This document shows, in pieces, positions 1 through 8,485 of a DNA stretch of 33,383 nt. The notes beneath the pieces are model-generated. The model was not told the origin of the DNA. It worked only from the letters and a program-made list of their open reading frames with translations, and searched no databases. The stretch covers positions 1 through 33,383 of the forward strand of contig CAZPYY010000005.1 of assembly GCA_964590995.1 (NCBI GenBank), written 5' to 3'. The DNA comes from Susulua sp964590995. Its GTDB lineage: Bacteria; Omnitrophota; Gorgyraeia; Duberdicusellales; 4484-171. The translations under genes and the position numbers were made by a program. The number at the start of each line of letters is the position of its first letter. Positions within the stretch are counted from its first letter, which is position 1.

Positions 1-121
1 AAAATCCTAAAATCTTATCTATCGAGGAGAAAATACTCTTAGCTTGAGGGAAATTCTCATAGAGACTCTTACCCATTCCTACATATTGAGCGCCCTGACC
101 GGGAAAAATTACTGCTTTCAT
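1..121 (-). CDS. fabD: Malonyl-CoA:ACP transacylase, N-terminal part (cut by window edge)
   Basis: About 40 residues are visible, starting with an ATG at 121 and running off the left edge. The translation begins MKAVIFPGQGAQYVGMGKSL, the hallmark N-terminus of FabD (FPGQGAQ motif). FabD moves the malonyl group from CoA to acyl carrier protein to feed fatty acid elongation in the cytoplasm. It follows fabH by about 150 nt, in line with the common plsX-fabH-fabD order. No good Shine-Dalgarno is visible before the ATG. The catalytic serine lies outside the window. Confidence 0.93.
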   Translation of the reverse strand, partial: MKAVIFPGQGAQYVGMGKSLYENFPQAKSIFSSIDKILGF

Positions 122-202
122 CTTTTATCTATAATAGTTTTTCTATTGTCTTTTACTTCTTTCCCTATTCCAAAATTTTTTTGCTATTAATACTATCGCT
201 GG

Positions 203-260
203 ATACAATATGCGGTTGAGATCAGATCTCAACCGGCTTCGCCTACGGCGAAGATTGTAT
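203..260 (-). other. Three-way-junction-like inverted repeat between fabH and fabD
   Basis: Three nested or adjacent inverted repeats lie in the 150-nt gap. The outer arms 203-209 and 254-260 are ATACAAT and ATTGTAT (7 bp). Inside are 214-223/225-234, GGTTGAGATC with its exact complement (10 bp, 1-nt spacer), and 237-243/247-253, CTTCGCC/GGCGAAG (7 bp, 3-nt loop). On paper this folds into a closed three-way junction in RNA or a cruciform in DNA. There is no T-run after it in the direction of transcription, so it does not look like a simple terminator. It may be a REP-like unit or a processing or stability element; the function is unknown. Confidence 0.7.
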
Positions 261-271
261 ACATCTCTCTA

Positions 272-1252
272 TTATGCCCATTTGATTACGCAGCTGCCCC
301 AGACCAATCCTCCGCCGAAAGCATCTAATACTATGATATCATCTTTCTTAATTTTTCCTTCTTCCCATGCCTCGCATAGAGCCACAGCACTAGAAGCAGA
401 AGACATATTTCCATAACGGGCAATATTTAAGTATATCTTATCTTGAGGAATATGAAGACGTTTCGCTACTGCAGTTATTATTCTCTCATTAGCTTGGTGG
501 GGAATTAATAAATCTACTTCGCTCTTTTTTAAATCAGCCTGAGCTAAAGCCTTATTTGCTGCCTGAACCATTACCCTTACCGCAATCCGAAAAAGTTCAT
601 TCCCTTTCATCTTCATGTAATGAAGTCTTTTTTCTATGATTTCGGAAGAAATTGGATTACGCGAACCTCCTCCGGGCATATTCAAGATTTCGGCCTGGGA
701 ACCATCTGAACCTAAGTAAGCACTTAAAAAACTCGCACTTTTACTTTCGGTTAAGACTGCGGCTCCGGCTCCGTCTCCGAATAAAACACAAGTAGAACGA
801 TCCTCCCAGTCAGTTATTGTAGAAAGAACTTCGCTTCCTACTACCAAGGCACTCTTGTATAAACCACCCTTTATAAACTGCCAAGCATTGGCTAAAGCAT
901 AGGCAAAACCAGCACAAGCAGCAGATATATCAAAACAAGCAGCTTTCTTAGCCTTTAAATAATTCTGAAGATGACAAGCTGTAGAAGGAAATTGAGTGTC
1001 AGGAGTAATAGTAGCAACAATAATTAAATCCAAATCTTTAGGATCTATCCCTGCCCGCTCTAAGGCAATTTGTGAAGCTTTGTGAGCTAAACCAGAAGCT
1101 CCTACCCCTTTTTTGGCAATTCTCCTCTCCTTTATGCCAGTACGAGTAGTAATCCACTCATCAGAGGTATCAACCATTTTTTCTAAATCGGAATTGAGCA
1201 GGCGTTTAGGCGGCAAGTACTTGCCTAATCCTACTATCTTGGCAGATTTCAT
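272..1252 (-). CDS. fabH: Beta-ketoacyl-ACP synthase III
   Basis: FabH condenses acetyl-CoA (or another acyl-CoA) with malonyl-ACP to start type II fatty acid synthesis. The protein has 326 residues, a normal length. The catalytic triad is visible: Cys113 in SAACAGF, His252 in PHQAN and Asn282 in RYGN. The C-terminus ends in the typical FGGGLVWGS stretch. The ATG at 1252 is supported by AGGAGAG five bases upstream and by the family N-terminus (AKIVGLGKYLP). The start lies 47 nt inside the 3' end of plsX, so translation is probably coupled. Confidence 0.96.
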   Translation of the reverse strand: MKSAKIVGLGKYLPPKRLLNSDLEKMVDTSDEWITTRTGIKERRIAKKGVGASGLAHKASQIALERAGIDPKDLDLIIVATITPDTQFPSTACHLQNYLKAKKAACFDISAACAGFAYALANAWQFIKGGLYKSALVVGSEVLSTITDWEDRSTCVLFGDGAGAAVLTESKSASFLSAYLGSDGSQAEILNMPGGGSRNPISSEIIEKRLHYMKMKGNELFRIAVRVMVQAANKALAQADLKKSEVDLLIPHQANERIITAVAKRLHIPQDKIYLNIARYGNMSSASSAVALCEAWEEGKIKKDDIIVLDAFGGGLVWGSCVIKWA

Positions 1253-2237
1253 TAACTCTCCTATTAATTGTTGCAGTTAAATCTTGGGATAGCTCGCGAA
1301 TAGCTACTTTAATCGCATTCTTAACTGCTAAACTATTAGAACGGCCGTGGCCGATAATTACGATTCCATCTACCCCCAAAAGAGGCGCTCCTCCATGTTC
1401 AGCATAGTCAATTGAGCTCTTAAACTTTTTGAGATTTCTCTTGGCTAACAAAAGACTGATCTTACCTAAAATTCCCTTTTTCATAGCTTTAGTAAGAAGT
1501 CTGCCCACGGTCTCAACGCTTCCCTCAGCAACCTTTAAAGCAATATTGCCTACAAAACCGTCACAGACTATGCAATCACACTTGCCAGAGAATATCTCCC
1601 GAGCCTCCATATTCCCGGTAAAATTTAAAGGTGAAAGTGAGAGAAGTTTATGAACCTGTTTTAAGATATCTAATCCTTTTGAAGCTTCCTCACCAATATT
1701 AAGTAATCCTACACTAGGGTTATTCTTGTTTAGTACTAAATCATAGTAAACTGACGCCATTATCCCATATTGCAAGAGATGAAGGGGTTTACAATCAATA
1801 TTTGCTCCGACATCAATAACTAAAGATACACCAATCTTAGTTGGAAGCAACAACGCAATTCCTGGACGCTCTACCCCTTTAATTAAACCTAATCTTAAGG
1901 TAGAAGCGCAGACTACTGCCCCGGTATTTCCACAAGAGACAAAAGCATCTATTTTTTCCTCTTTAAGCAGGTTTGTACCAACTACAATTGAAGAATTCTT
2001 TTTCTTACGCACCGAACCAACTGGCGACTCAGCCATTCCAATCTTCTCCGGTGCATCGATAATCATAAAATCATCCGCAGAAACTTTGTTGAGCGTTAGC
2101 TGCTCCCTGATCTCTTTCTCTGCACCAATTAAAACAATATCCTCAGCTAACTCTTTTTTAGCCAGCAAAGCTCCTTTGATAATTTCCCCTGGCGCAAAAT
2201 CTCCGCCGGATATATCTATGCCAATTTTATAACTCAT
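1206..2237 (-). CDS. plsX: Phosphate acyltransferase PlsX
   Basis: PlsX converts acyl-ACP to acyl-phosphate, the donor for PlsY in phospholipid synthesis, and works at the inner face of the membrane. The 343-residue protein shows the N-terminal GIDISGGDFAPGEII segment (the family's D..GGD..P motif), the NTGAVV segment and the late GGAPLLGVDGIVIIGHG segment typical of the family. The start codon overlaps the rpmF stop as ATGA (2234-2237). The C-terminus overlaps the start of fabH by 47 nt, a rather long overlap. The rpmF-plsX-fabH-fabD order is conserved in many bacteria. Confidence 0.96.
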   Translation of the reverse strand: MSYKIGIDISGGDFAPGEIIKGALLAKKELAEDIVLIGAEKEIREQLTLNKVSADDFMIIDAPEKIGMAESPVGSVRKKKNSSIVVGTNLLKEEKIDAFVSCGNTGAVVCASTLRLGLIKGVERPGIALLLPTKIGVSLVIDVGANIDCKPLHLLQYGIMASVYYDLVLNKNNPSVGLLNIGEEASKGLDILKQVHKLLSLSPLNFTGNMEAREIFSGKCDCIVCDGFVGNIALKVAEGSVETVGRLLTKAMKKGILGKISLLLAKRNLKKFKSSIDYAEHGGAPLLGVDGIVIIGHGRSNSLAVKNAIKVAIRELSQDLTATINRRVNEICQDSRIRQVLAA

Positions 2238-2440
2238 CTACCTTTCTTTTTCTTCTTTTCCTTCTTCTCAATTTTAATAACTTCTCTATTCGTATAGTAA
2301 CCACAAAAAGGACAAACCATGTGGGCTGGTTTAGGCCGTCGACACTGTTTGCACTCTACTAATAAAGGAGAAGATAATTTCTGGTGTGTTCTTCTTTTCC
2401 CTCTTCGAGAAGAAGAGTGTTTTCTTTTAGGATGTGCCAT
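2234..2440 (-). CDS. rpmF: 50S ribosomal protein L32
   Basis: This is a small basic protein of 68 residues. It begins MAHPKRKHSSSRRGKRR, as L32 does, followed by a zinc ribbon with two CxxC pairs (CKQC and CPFC). The C-terminus is a lysine-rich tail. It is a structural protein of the large ribosomal subunit. A strong GAGGGGGT Shine-Dalgarno lies six bases before the ATG. It sits between the DUF177 gene and plsX, the usual context. Confidence 0.96.
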   Translation of the reverse strand: MAHPKRKHSSSRRGKRRTHQKLSSPLLVECKQCRRPKPAHMVCPFCGYYTNREVIKIEKKEKKKKKGR

Positions 2441-2490
2441 TTATTTACCCCCTCAAATTTTCTTAGAAACTTTGGTCCTGAGAAAACGAC

Positions 2491-2925
2491 CTAGGGAAGT
2501 TTCCGAAGGATCTTTGTTTCTTGACAGTTACACTCTTGATGATTTAAATCTACCCCGCAGCGAGAGCATATACCTTTACAATCTCGCTTACATAAAGCTT
2601 GCATCGGGAAATTAAGCAGTATATCCTCCCGGATATCATCATTAATCTCAAGGCACTCTCCGATCTCACTATCCTTGTAGCTCTTAGTAAGACTCTGTTC
2701 TATGGCCTGACGAGTTTGCCGCAAGCAGCGTGAACAAACAACATCCCTATGAGTAGTTACCATTGTCTGGACTACTATCTCATCCCTAACCCTAAAGAAT
2801 TTACTTTTAAGAAGAATAGAGTTTACAAAGGCAATATCAGAGGAATCTAGCTCCCAGGAAGAAGCTGGTATCTCCTCCTCTATCTCAATTGCCTTATCTT
2901 TTATTTTTTCTACTTTTATCTTCAT
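2491..2925 (-). CDS. yceD: DUF177 (YceD-like) protein
   Basis: The protein has 144 residues and belongs to the DUF177/YceD family, which is linked to accumulation of 23S rRNA and is usually encoded just before rpmF, as here. Two cysteine clusters are visible: CSRC in the middle and a C-terminal run with CKGICSRCGVDLN and CNC, probably metal binding. The N-terminus overlaps the 3' end of coaD by 32 nt. A 50-nt gap separates it from rpmF. The biochemical role is not firmly known. Confidence 0.88.
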   Translation of the reverse strand: MKIKVEKIKDKAIEIEEEIPASSWELDSSDIAFVNSILLKSKFFRVRDEIVVQTMVTTHRDVVCSRCLRQTRQAIEQSLTKSYKDSEIGECLEINDDIREDILLNFPMQALCKRDCKGICSRCGVDLNHQECNCQETKILRKLP

Positions 2926-3397
2926 CCAACTTATTTTTTAAAGCTCTTACTACTACCGGGGGCAAAAACTTCTTTAAATCAGCCCCTAAACAAGCAGCCT
3001 CTTTTATCAGACGAGAAGAAATAAAGGAGTATTCGGGATGCGGCATAAGAAAAATCGTCTCTACTTCCGGAGCAAGGTTACGGTTGGTCAAGGCCATCTG
3101 AAACTCATACTCAAAGTCAGAGATCATTCTTAAACCCCTTACTATAACCTTAGCCTTCTTCTTATTAGCGAAATCTACTACTAGCCCGTTAAAACCTTCT
3201 ACCTTAACGCTTTTTATCTTTGCCGTTGCCTCTTTAACTAACTTAATCCTCTCATTAAAAGAGAAAAGAGCATCCTTCGAAGAGACCTTTACTACTGAGA
3301 CTAGCACCTCGCCAAAGATAGAGGCAGCTCTTCGAATAATATCAATATGCCCATTGGTGATCGGGTCAAATGTCCCAGGATAAATAGTTCTACTCAT
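2894..3397 (-). CDS. coaD: Phosphopantetheine adenylyltransferase
   Basis: CoaD transfers AMP from ATP to 4'-phosphopantetheine, the penultimate step of coenzyme A synthesis. The 167-residue protein starts with the nucleotidyltransferase motif YPGTFDPITNGH. It carries VRGLRMISDFEYE in the middle and ISSRLIKE near the C-terminus (usually ISSSxVKE). Its start overlaps the 3' end of rsmD by 8 nt. The rsmD-coaD pair is common in bacteria. The C-terminal tail is lysine/arginine rich. Confidence 0.96.
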   Translation of the reverse strand: MSRTIYPGTFDPITNGHIDIIRRAASIFGEVLVSVVKVSSKDALFSFNERIKLVKEATAKIKSVKVEGFNGLVVDFANKKKAKVIVRGLRMISDFEYEFQMALTNRNLAPEVETIFLMPHPEYSFISSRLIKEAACLGADLKKFLPPVVVRALKNKLDEDKSRKNKR

Positions 3398-3938
3398 CTC
3401 TCCTATATATCAAGACAAGGGTCTGTCCGTATTTTTTCTCTACAATAAGAGAAAATCCTCTCCTGGCCTGGACAAAATCGTCCTTACTATAGCAAAAAGT
3501 TACTATATAACCAGAAGGGGTTACTATATCATACTCCTCTAATAGTTGCAAGGCTTTTGTCAATAAGCCGCTATGATAAGGCGGGTCCAAAAAAATAATA
3601 TCAAACCTCTCTTTATAGGTAAAAAAGTCCTTAATCCCTGAAGCTGAGTCCTTTAGAATTACCTTTTGCTGGGGGTTAAGGCCTAAAAAGGTAAGATTCT
3701 TCCTTATAGCAGTTACGCAGCCGGGTCTTGAGTCTAAGAATATAGCCTCTTTTGCCCCTTGAGATAGGGCTTCTATGCCTAAAGAACCTGAACCGCCAAA
3801 GAGATCCAGAACCCTCTTGCCTTGGATTTCTCCTCTTAAGATGTCAAAACAAGATTTTTTCACCCTTAAAGACACTGGTCGAATGCCCGAAGGAACAATT
3901 ATATTTCTTCCTTTAAATTTTCCGCCCAAAATTCGCAT
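3390..3938 (-). CDS. rsmD: 16S rRNA (guanine966-N2)-methyltransferase
   Basis: RsmD methylates G966 of 16S rRNA in the assembled small subunit, using S-adenosylmethionine. The protein has 182 residues. It starts MRILGGKFKGR, has the SAM-binding stretch VLDLFGGSGSLGIEAL and the catalytic DPPY motif of N2/N6 methyltransferases. The usual RPTTDRVRE segment is here RPVSLRVKK, a divergent version. An AGGAGG lies nine bases before the ATG. It is followed by coaD with an 8-nt overlap. Confidence 0.93.
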   Translation of the reverse strand: MRILGGKFKGRNIIVPSGIRPVSLRVKKSCFDILRGEIQGKRVLDLFGGSGSLGIEALSQGAKEAIFLDSRPGCVTAIRKNLTFLGLNPQQKVILKDSASGIKDFFTYKERFDIIFLDPPYHSGLLTKALQLLEEYDIVTPSGYIVTFCYSKDDFVQARRGFSLIVEKKYGQTLVLIYRRDE

Positions 3939-3962
3939 CTAAAACATCCTCCTAAAAATTGC

Positions 3963-6053
3963 TTATTCTTCAGAAAATAGACTAAAATCAATATGCTTTC
4001 GAAGACAACGATGGCGCGACTGACTTAAATGAGGATCTTCCTTTATCAGGTTATAGGCAGAAAGACGCGCTTCCTTCAATGTCTCTAAGTCATCTATAGG
4101 GTTAGCTATTTTTAAATCCGGTAAACCATGTTGTAGATTACCGAAAAAATCTCCCGGTCCTCTTAATTTAAGATCTTCCTCAGCGATTTTGAATCCTGAA
4201 GGCTCTTTAGAAATTATTTCAAGACGTCTTGAGGCTTCTTGAGTAAGATTATCTCTGCTAATAAGAATAAAATAAGGTTGATATTGAGAACGCTGTATTC
4301 TGCCACGAAGCTGATGCAGTTGAGCTAAACCAAACCTCTCAGGATTCTCAACTAGCATAGTAGTAGCATTTTCTATATTTAAACCTACCTCAACTACAGT
4401 AGTAGAGACTAAAATATCTGTTCTCCTGTCCTTAAATGCCTTTATTGCCTTTATCTTCTCTTTGCTCTTCATCCGGCCATGGAACATCTTCGCTTTAAAT
4501 TCAGGAAATTCTTCAACTATTCTCTTATACATTATCTTTAAAGACTTTAAATCTTCATCGAGGCTCTCTTCAATAACCGGATAAATAATATAAACCTGGC
4601 GGCCTTCATTCAGTATTTTTCTCAAAAAGCTATAGGCCTCTGCCCTGCTCCCTTCTTTTACCCAACGGGTTACAGGAACCATGCGCCCTTTAGGCATCTG
4701 ATTTATCACTGAAGAATCAAGATCACCGTATAGAGAAAGAGCCAGGCTTCTTGGAATCGGAGTAGCACTCATAACCAAACAATGAGGGGCAACCTTTCCT
4801 TTCCTAGGAAGAAGTGCCCTCTGGGCAACTCCAAATCTATGTTGTTCATCAATCACAACTAAACCCAGCTTTTTAAACTTTACTCCCTCTTGGATAAGAG
4901 AGTGGGTACCAACAATTACTTTAATCGTTCCGTCTCTTAACCCTTTGTAAATATCCTCTATTTCTCTCTTGGTAAGAGACGAAGAGATAACTTTAATTGC
5001 TTCACCAGAATCTCTCTTAGAGAGAAATTTCAAGCCTTTCAGGCTTTTTTCTAAAGTCTCTTTATGTTGAAAGGCTAATACTTCAGTAGGAACCATAAGA
5101 GCAGCCTGAAACCCGCAATCAGCACAAATACCCATAGCAAATGTAGCTATAGCGGTCTTACCACAGCCAACATCCCCTTGTAAGATTCGATGCATCGGAT
5201 GAGGCTTTTCTAAATCATCTAAGATTTGGGTTAAGGATTTTTCTTGAGATGCGGTTAATTTAAACCTGAGATTCTTTCTTATTTTCTCTATAGTGCTCTT
5301 TAAAATCTTAAATTTAGCTCCTTGCTGAAAAACTCTCTTAGCTTTACGAAGATAGACTAAAATTTGCGATAGGAATAACTCTTCAAAGATAAACCGCTCC
5401 CGAGCAGCCTCTGCTTCCTCCCAAGAAGTAGGAAAATGCACCCCCTCTAAACTCTTGGCTATGTTAGGGATATTTTTCATTCTTCTTAGATAATAAGGCA
5501 AGGGGTCAGAATATTTAGGCAGGTGATTCTTTAGGGCAGAGGAAACTGCCTTTCTCATAAACTTCTGGGTAAATTCAGATGGCAACCTATAGATACCAAT
5601 TATCTTTCCGGTCCCCAAAGAATCGTCACCTTCTTCAATTGCATATTCAGGAGCGATAATTTGACGTCCTGAAGAGGCAACCCTTAACTTTCCATAGATA
5701 ACCAAACCGAGGCCAGCTTTAATCGTCTCAGATAAATAGGCTTGGTTAAACCAAGTACAACGAATGCTTCCAGTCTCATCCTCTAAAATTGCTTCAAATA
5801 TACTCTTTACTTTTTTAAGCTTGGGACGTAAAAAATAAGGAAAATCTTTAAGATTGGTGGTACGAACCTTACCCTTAATTGCTGAGAATTCATCAACTTC
5901 AAGGTCTTCTATTTTTTTAAAGTTCCTTCTATCTTGATAACGAAAAGGAAAGTAATAAAGGAAGTCTTTAATGCTCCTTACCCCTAAATTATTAAAGAGG
6001 ACTTCCCGGCGAGGGCCAATCCCCTTAAGGTAACGTAAAGGAGTTTCGTTCAT
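3963..6053 (-). CDS. recG: ATP-dependent DNA helicase RecG
   Basis: RecG unwinds branched DNA and reverses stalled forks. The 696-residue protein has an N-terminal wedge/OB region beginning with RYLKGIGPRR. Walker A (GDVGCGKT) is near residue 294, the DEQH box near residue 400, and motif III is SATPIPRSLALS. Motif VI near residue 583 reads QLRGRIQRS, whereas most RecG proteins have QLRGRVGRG; this glycine-to-glutamine change is unusual in a catalytic motif. The ATG directly abuts the stop codon of the macrodomain-Nudix gene, so translation is probably coupled. The rest looks intact. Confidence 0.95.
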   Translation of the reverse strand: MNETPLRYLKGIGPRREVLFNNLGVRSIKDFLYYFPFRYQDRRNFKKIEDLEVDEFSAIKGKVRTTNLKDFPYFLRPKLKKVKSIFEAILEDETGSIRCTWFNQAYLSETIKAGLGLVIYGKLRVASSGRQIIAPEYAIEEGDDSLGTGKIIGIYRLPSEFTQKFMRKAVSSALKNHLPKYSDPLPYYLRRMKNIPNIAKSLEGVHFPTSWEEAEAARERFIFEELFLSQILVYLRKAKRVFQQGAKFKILKSTIEKIRKNLRFKLTASQEKSLTQILDDLEKPHPMHRILQGDVGCGKTAIATFAMGICADCGFQAALMVPTEVLAFQHKETLEKSLKGLKFLSKRDSGEAIKVISSSLTKREIEDIYKGLRDGTIKVIVGTHSLIQEGVKFKKLGLVVIDEQHRFGVAQRALLPRKGKVAPHCLVMSATPIPRSLALSLYGDLDSSVINQMPKGRMVPVTRWVKEGSRAEAYSFLRKILNEGRQVYIIYPVIEESLDEDLKSLKIMYKRIVEEFPEFKAKMFHGRMKSKEKIKAIKAFKDRRTDILVSTTVVEVGLNIENATTMLVENPERFGLAQLHQLRGRIQRSQYQPYFILISRDNLTQEASRRLEIISKEPSGFKIAEEDLKLRGPGDFFGNLQHGLPDLKIANPIDDLETLKEARLSAYNLIKEDPHLSQSRHRCLRKHIDFSLFSEE

Positions 6054-6989
6054 TTACTTTGTCTTGGATTGAATATAATCTTCTATTACCTTTCGGTGGT
6101 CAAAAGCTATTTTCTCGGGTAAGGAATCTAACTTAAAAACCCCTGCTTCCTTAGCGTCAGAGTCTGACTTTAGGCTCCCCTTACCTTCACCAATAAATAT
6201 AACTGAAACACTATGAAAACGCGGATCCCTATCCCCTTTAGAGTAAACCTTAAATTGTTTGAAATTTACAAAATCAAGGCTGGTCTCTTCCCTAACCTCT
6301 CTGGCTACCGCCTCCTCCACGCTCTCACCATAATCAACAAAACCTCCTGGTAAAGCCCAGCCTAAAGGAGGATTGCTGCGCTCAATCATTACAATTCCTT
6401 GCCTATATTCAATTATCCCGTCTACAGTAAGAAAAGGACCGGCGCTTATCTTCTTGCTTATATATTCAAGATAACTAATTACATTCTTTTGGAAAACTTG
6501 GAAAGCTTTATCAGAATTTAAAACAAAGATTATTTTCCTTAAAGTTGGCTCTTTTACCTGCCAAAGATATCTAAAAACCTCCTGAGCCATTAGTTTTGAA
6601 GCAGCTTCAAAACTAACCCTTCCTACTCCACAGCCTAAAGCACAGAAAGCAATTGAGCTAACCTTATTTTCTTGAGCACAAATTAAAGACGAATAAGTAG
6701 CTTTGCGTATAATCTCCTCATCAGTCTTAAAATCCATCTTCATGGTGACAGCATGCACTACATATTTAGCTTTTAAGCTCCCGGCTGAACTTATAATTGC
6801 TTCTCCAACCTTAACCGGGCCTTTTTTCATAGCTTCTTCTTCAATTATTTTGCCGCCGGCTCTTTTTATTGCCCCAGCCACACCTCCACCCATACGGAAC
6901 TCATTATTAGCAGCATTTACTATTGCTTCACTATTAATCTCAGTAATATCCTCTTTAACCACTGTCACTTCTGTATCGCCTAACTTCAT
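6054..6989 (-). CDS. Macrodomain-Nudix hydrolase fusion
   Basis: The 311-residue protein has two catalytic domains. Residues 1 to about 165 form a macrodomain with the ADP-ribose-binding segments IVNAANNEF and GGGVAGAIKRAGG. Residues about 180 to 311 form a Nudix domain whose box (G-x5-E-x7-REVREET) lies near residues 216-240. Macrodomains bind or release ADP-ribose from proteins or O-acetyl-ADP-ribose; many Nudix enzymes split ADP-ribose into AMP and ribose 5-phosphate. A two-step pathway in one chain is an inference. The stop abuts recG and the start overlaps the upstream CCA-family gene by ATGA. The Nudix substrate cannot be fixed from sequence. Confidence 0.9.
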   Translation of the reverse strand: MKLGDTEVTVVKEDITEINSEAIVNAANNEFRMGGGVAGAIKRAGGKIIEEEAMKKGPVKVGEAIISSAGSLKAKYVVHAVTMKMDFKTDEEIIRKATYSSLICAQENKVSSIAFCALGCGVGRVSFEAASKLMAQEVFRYLWQVKEPTLRKIIFVLNSDKAFQVFQKNVISYLEYISKKISAGPFLTVDGIIEYRQGIVMIERSNPPLGWALPGGFVDYGESVEEAVAREVREETSLDFVNFKQFKVYSKGDRDPRFHSVSVIFIGEGKGSLKSDSDAKEAGVFKLDSLPEKIAFDHRKVIEDYIQSKTK

Positions 6990-8470
6990 CTTAATCCCCT
7001 ATTTTGCACCCTTTCTCCACTCCGGGAGTGGAAGTATGGTTTCGCTTCTCTCTCTATAATCTCTCTTGCTCTCTTTAAAGCCTCTTGTTTTGTGGAAATC
7101 TTGCCTAAGGCCTGCTCCTCTTTTACCTTTTGCAGAATCACCCCCACTAAAGGACCCGATGGAATTTTAAACTTCTTCATAATACTATATCCATCTAGTA
7201 TTCTCGGCAAAGGTTTTTTTTGCTTATCGGCAAAGTACTTATCCACTAACTTCAGCATGATTCCCTCATGCCTTTTCCTCTTCTTAGCATCAGTAAGAAA
7301 CCCCCGAGTAGCCCGCCAATCTGAGAGTGAAAGAAGTATGACTGCCACCCCTTCTTCTTGGGTATCCCGAAAAAACCGGTAAATTGCCCGTCGGGAAGGG
7401 TTAACCTGATCGGCTAAATAACCCGGCCGAAGATGCCAGAAGATTAACTTCATTAAGATACTCTTCTCGCGCAAAGATAAACGTAGGCTATCAGCTATTT
7501 CTCCAGTCAGATCCCGACCTATTTTCTCATGGGTATGAAAGATGGTTTTCTTCTTTAGTTTCTTCTTAGCCTTAGGCTTACCAATATCATGTAAGAGACA
7601 GGCTAACTTTATAATTTGGATTCTTCTTCTCTGGCCAGCGAACTCCTCATTAAGATAGGATACTATCTCTTTATTCTTTACTAATCTCTTAGAAAAGAAG
7701 AGCTCAAATTGTCGCAAGGTCTCCAGAGAGTGCTTCCAGACATCAAGGTGATGATATGCTCCTTGGCCGACACCGCGCATCTTTATAATCTCAGGAATAA
7801 ACTCATCAATTATCTTTAGCTTATCCATTACTTTAATAACTTTATAAGAATTATTGGAAGTAAGTATTTTAAATAACTCTTCGTTTATTCTCTCTTTTGA
7901 AACCCCCTTGATTAAGCTTTTATGCTTAAGCATTAATTTTAAAGTCTTGGCATTAATCTTAAAAGCGTAATTAGCAACAAATGAAAAACCCCTTAAAATT
8001 CTTAAAGGATCTTGTGGTATAACTTCATCTTTTACCACCTTGATTACCTTTTCTCTTATATCCTTGCGGGCCTGGAAGTAATCAATAAGTTTTGGCTTCT
8101 TCTTGGATAAAGAGATGGCTAAGGTATTGATAGCAAAATCCCTTAAAGCTAAATCCTCTTTTAGGCTCTCCCCGCGCATACCGGTAAAATCATAAGTATA
8201 GATTTTGCCTCTTTTCTTTAAAACCACCCGAAAAGACTCCTGGCTCCTATCAAGAGTAATAAATTTAGAAGAAATACTCTTAGCAAATTCTTTTACAACT
8301 GCTAAAGTTTCTTTCTCGACGCAGAAATCAAAATCTACCAACTCTTTTTTTAACTTAAAATAAATATCGCGTAAGACTCCTCCTACCAGCCAGATACCGA
8401 GATTACGGCTTCGGGCAATACGAGAGATTGCAGAAAGGTGAGGAATTTTTTTTAAAAGGGCAGAAAACAA
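6986..8470 (-). CDS. CCA-adding enzyme / poly(A) polymerase family protein with HD domain
   Basis: The protein has 494 residues. The N-terminus has the class II nucleotidyltransferase signature VGGVLRD followed by DFDFCV, which supplies the metal-binding aspartates, and later RDFAINTLA. A central RNA-binding-type region (LRGFSFVANY) is followed by an HD phosphohydrolase domain with LLHDIGKPKA near residue 293. The family adds CCA (or A) to tRNA 3' ends or polyadenylates RNA; sequence alone does not separate these. It follows a DUF151 gene by 15 nt and overlaps the macrodomain-Nudix gene by ATGA. Confidence 0.88.
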   Translation of the reverse strand: MFSALLKKIPHLSAISRIARSRNLGIWLVGGVLRDIYFKLKKELVDFDFCVEKETLAVVKEFAKSISSKFITLDRSQESFRVVLKKRGKIYTYDFTGMRGESLKEDLALRDFAINTLAISLSKKKPKLIDYFQARKDIREKVIKVVKDEVIPQDPLRILRGFSFVANYAFKINAKTLKLMLKHKSLIKGVSKERINEELFKILTSNNSYKVIKVMDKLKIIDEFIPEIIKMRGVGQGAYHHLDVWKHSLETLRQFELFFSKRLVKNKEIVSYLNEEFAGQRRRIQIIKLACLLHDIGKPKAKKKLKKKTIFHTHEKIGRDLTGEIADSLRLSLREKSILMKLIFWHLRPGYLADQVNPSRRAIYRFFRDTQEEGVAVILLSLSDWRATRGFLTDAKKRKRHEGIMLKLVDKYFADKQKKPLPRILDGYSIMKKFKIPSGPLVGVILQKVKEEQALGKISTKQEALKRAREIIEREAKPYFHSRSGERVQNRGLR

Positions 8471-8485
8471 TTTTTCTTTTAACTC

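Noticed and set aside
203..260. tRNA-like or riboswitch reading of the folded element after fabH
   Set aside because: It has only three stems, no CCA end or T-loop sequence, and no ligand-type conserved core I recognise.
1206..1252. Frameshift suspected from the 47-nt plsX/fabH overlap
   Set aside because: Both proteins have complete, family-like ends and starts, so the overlap seems real.
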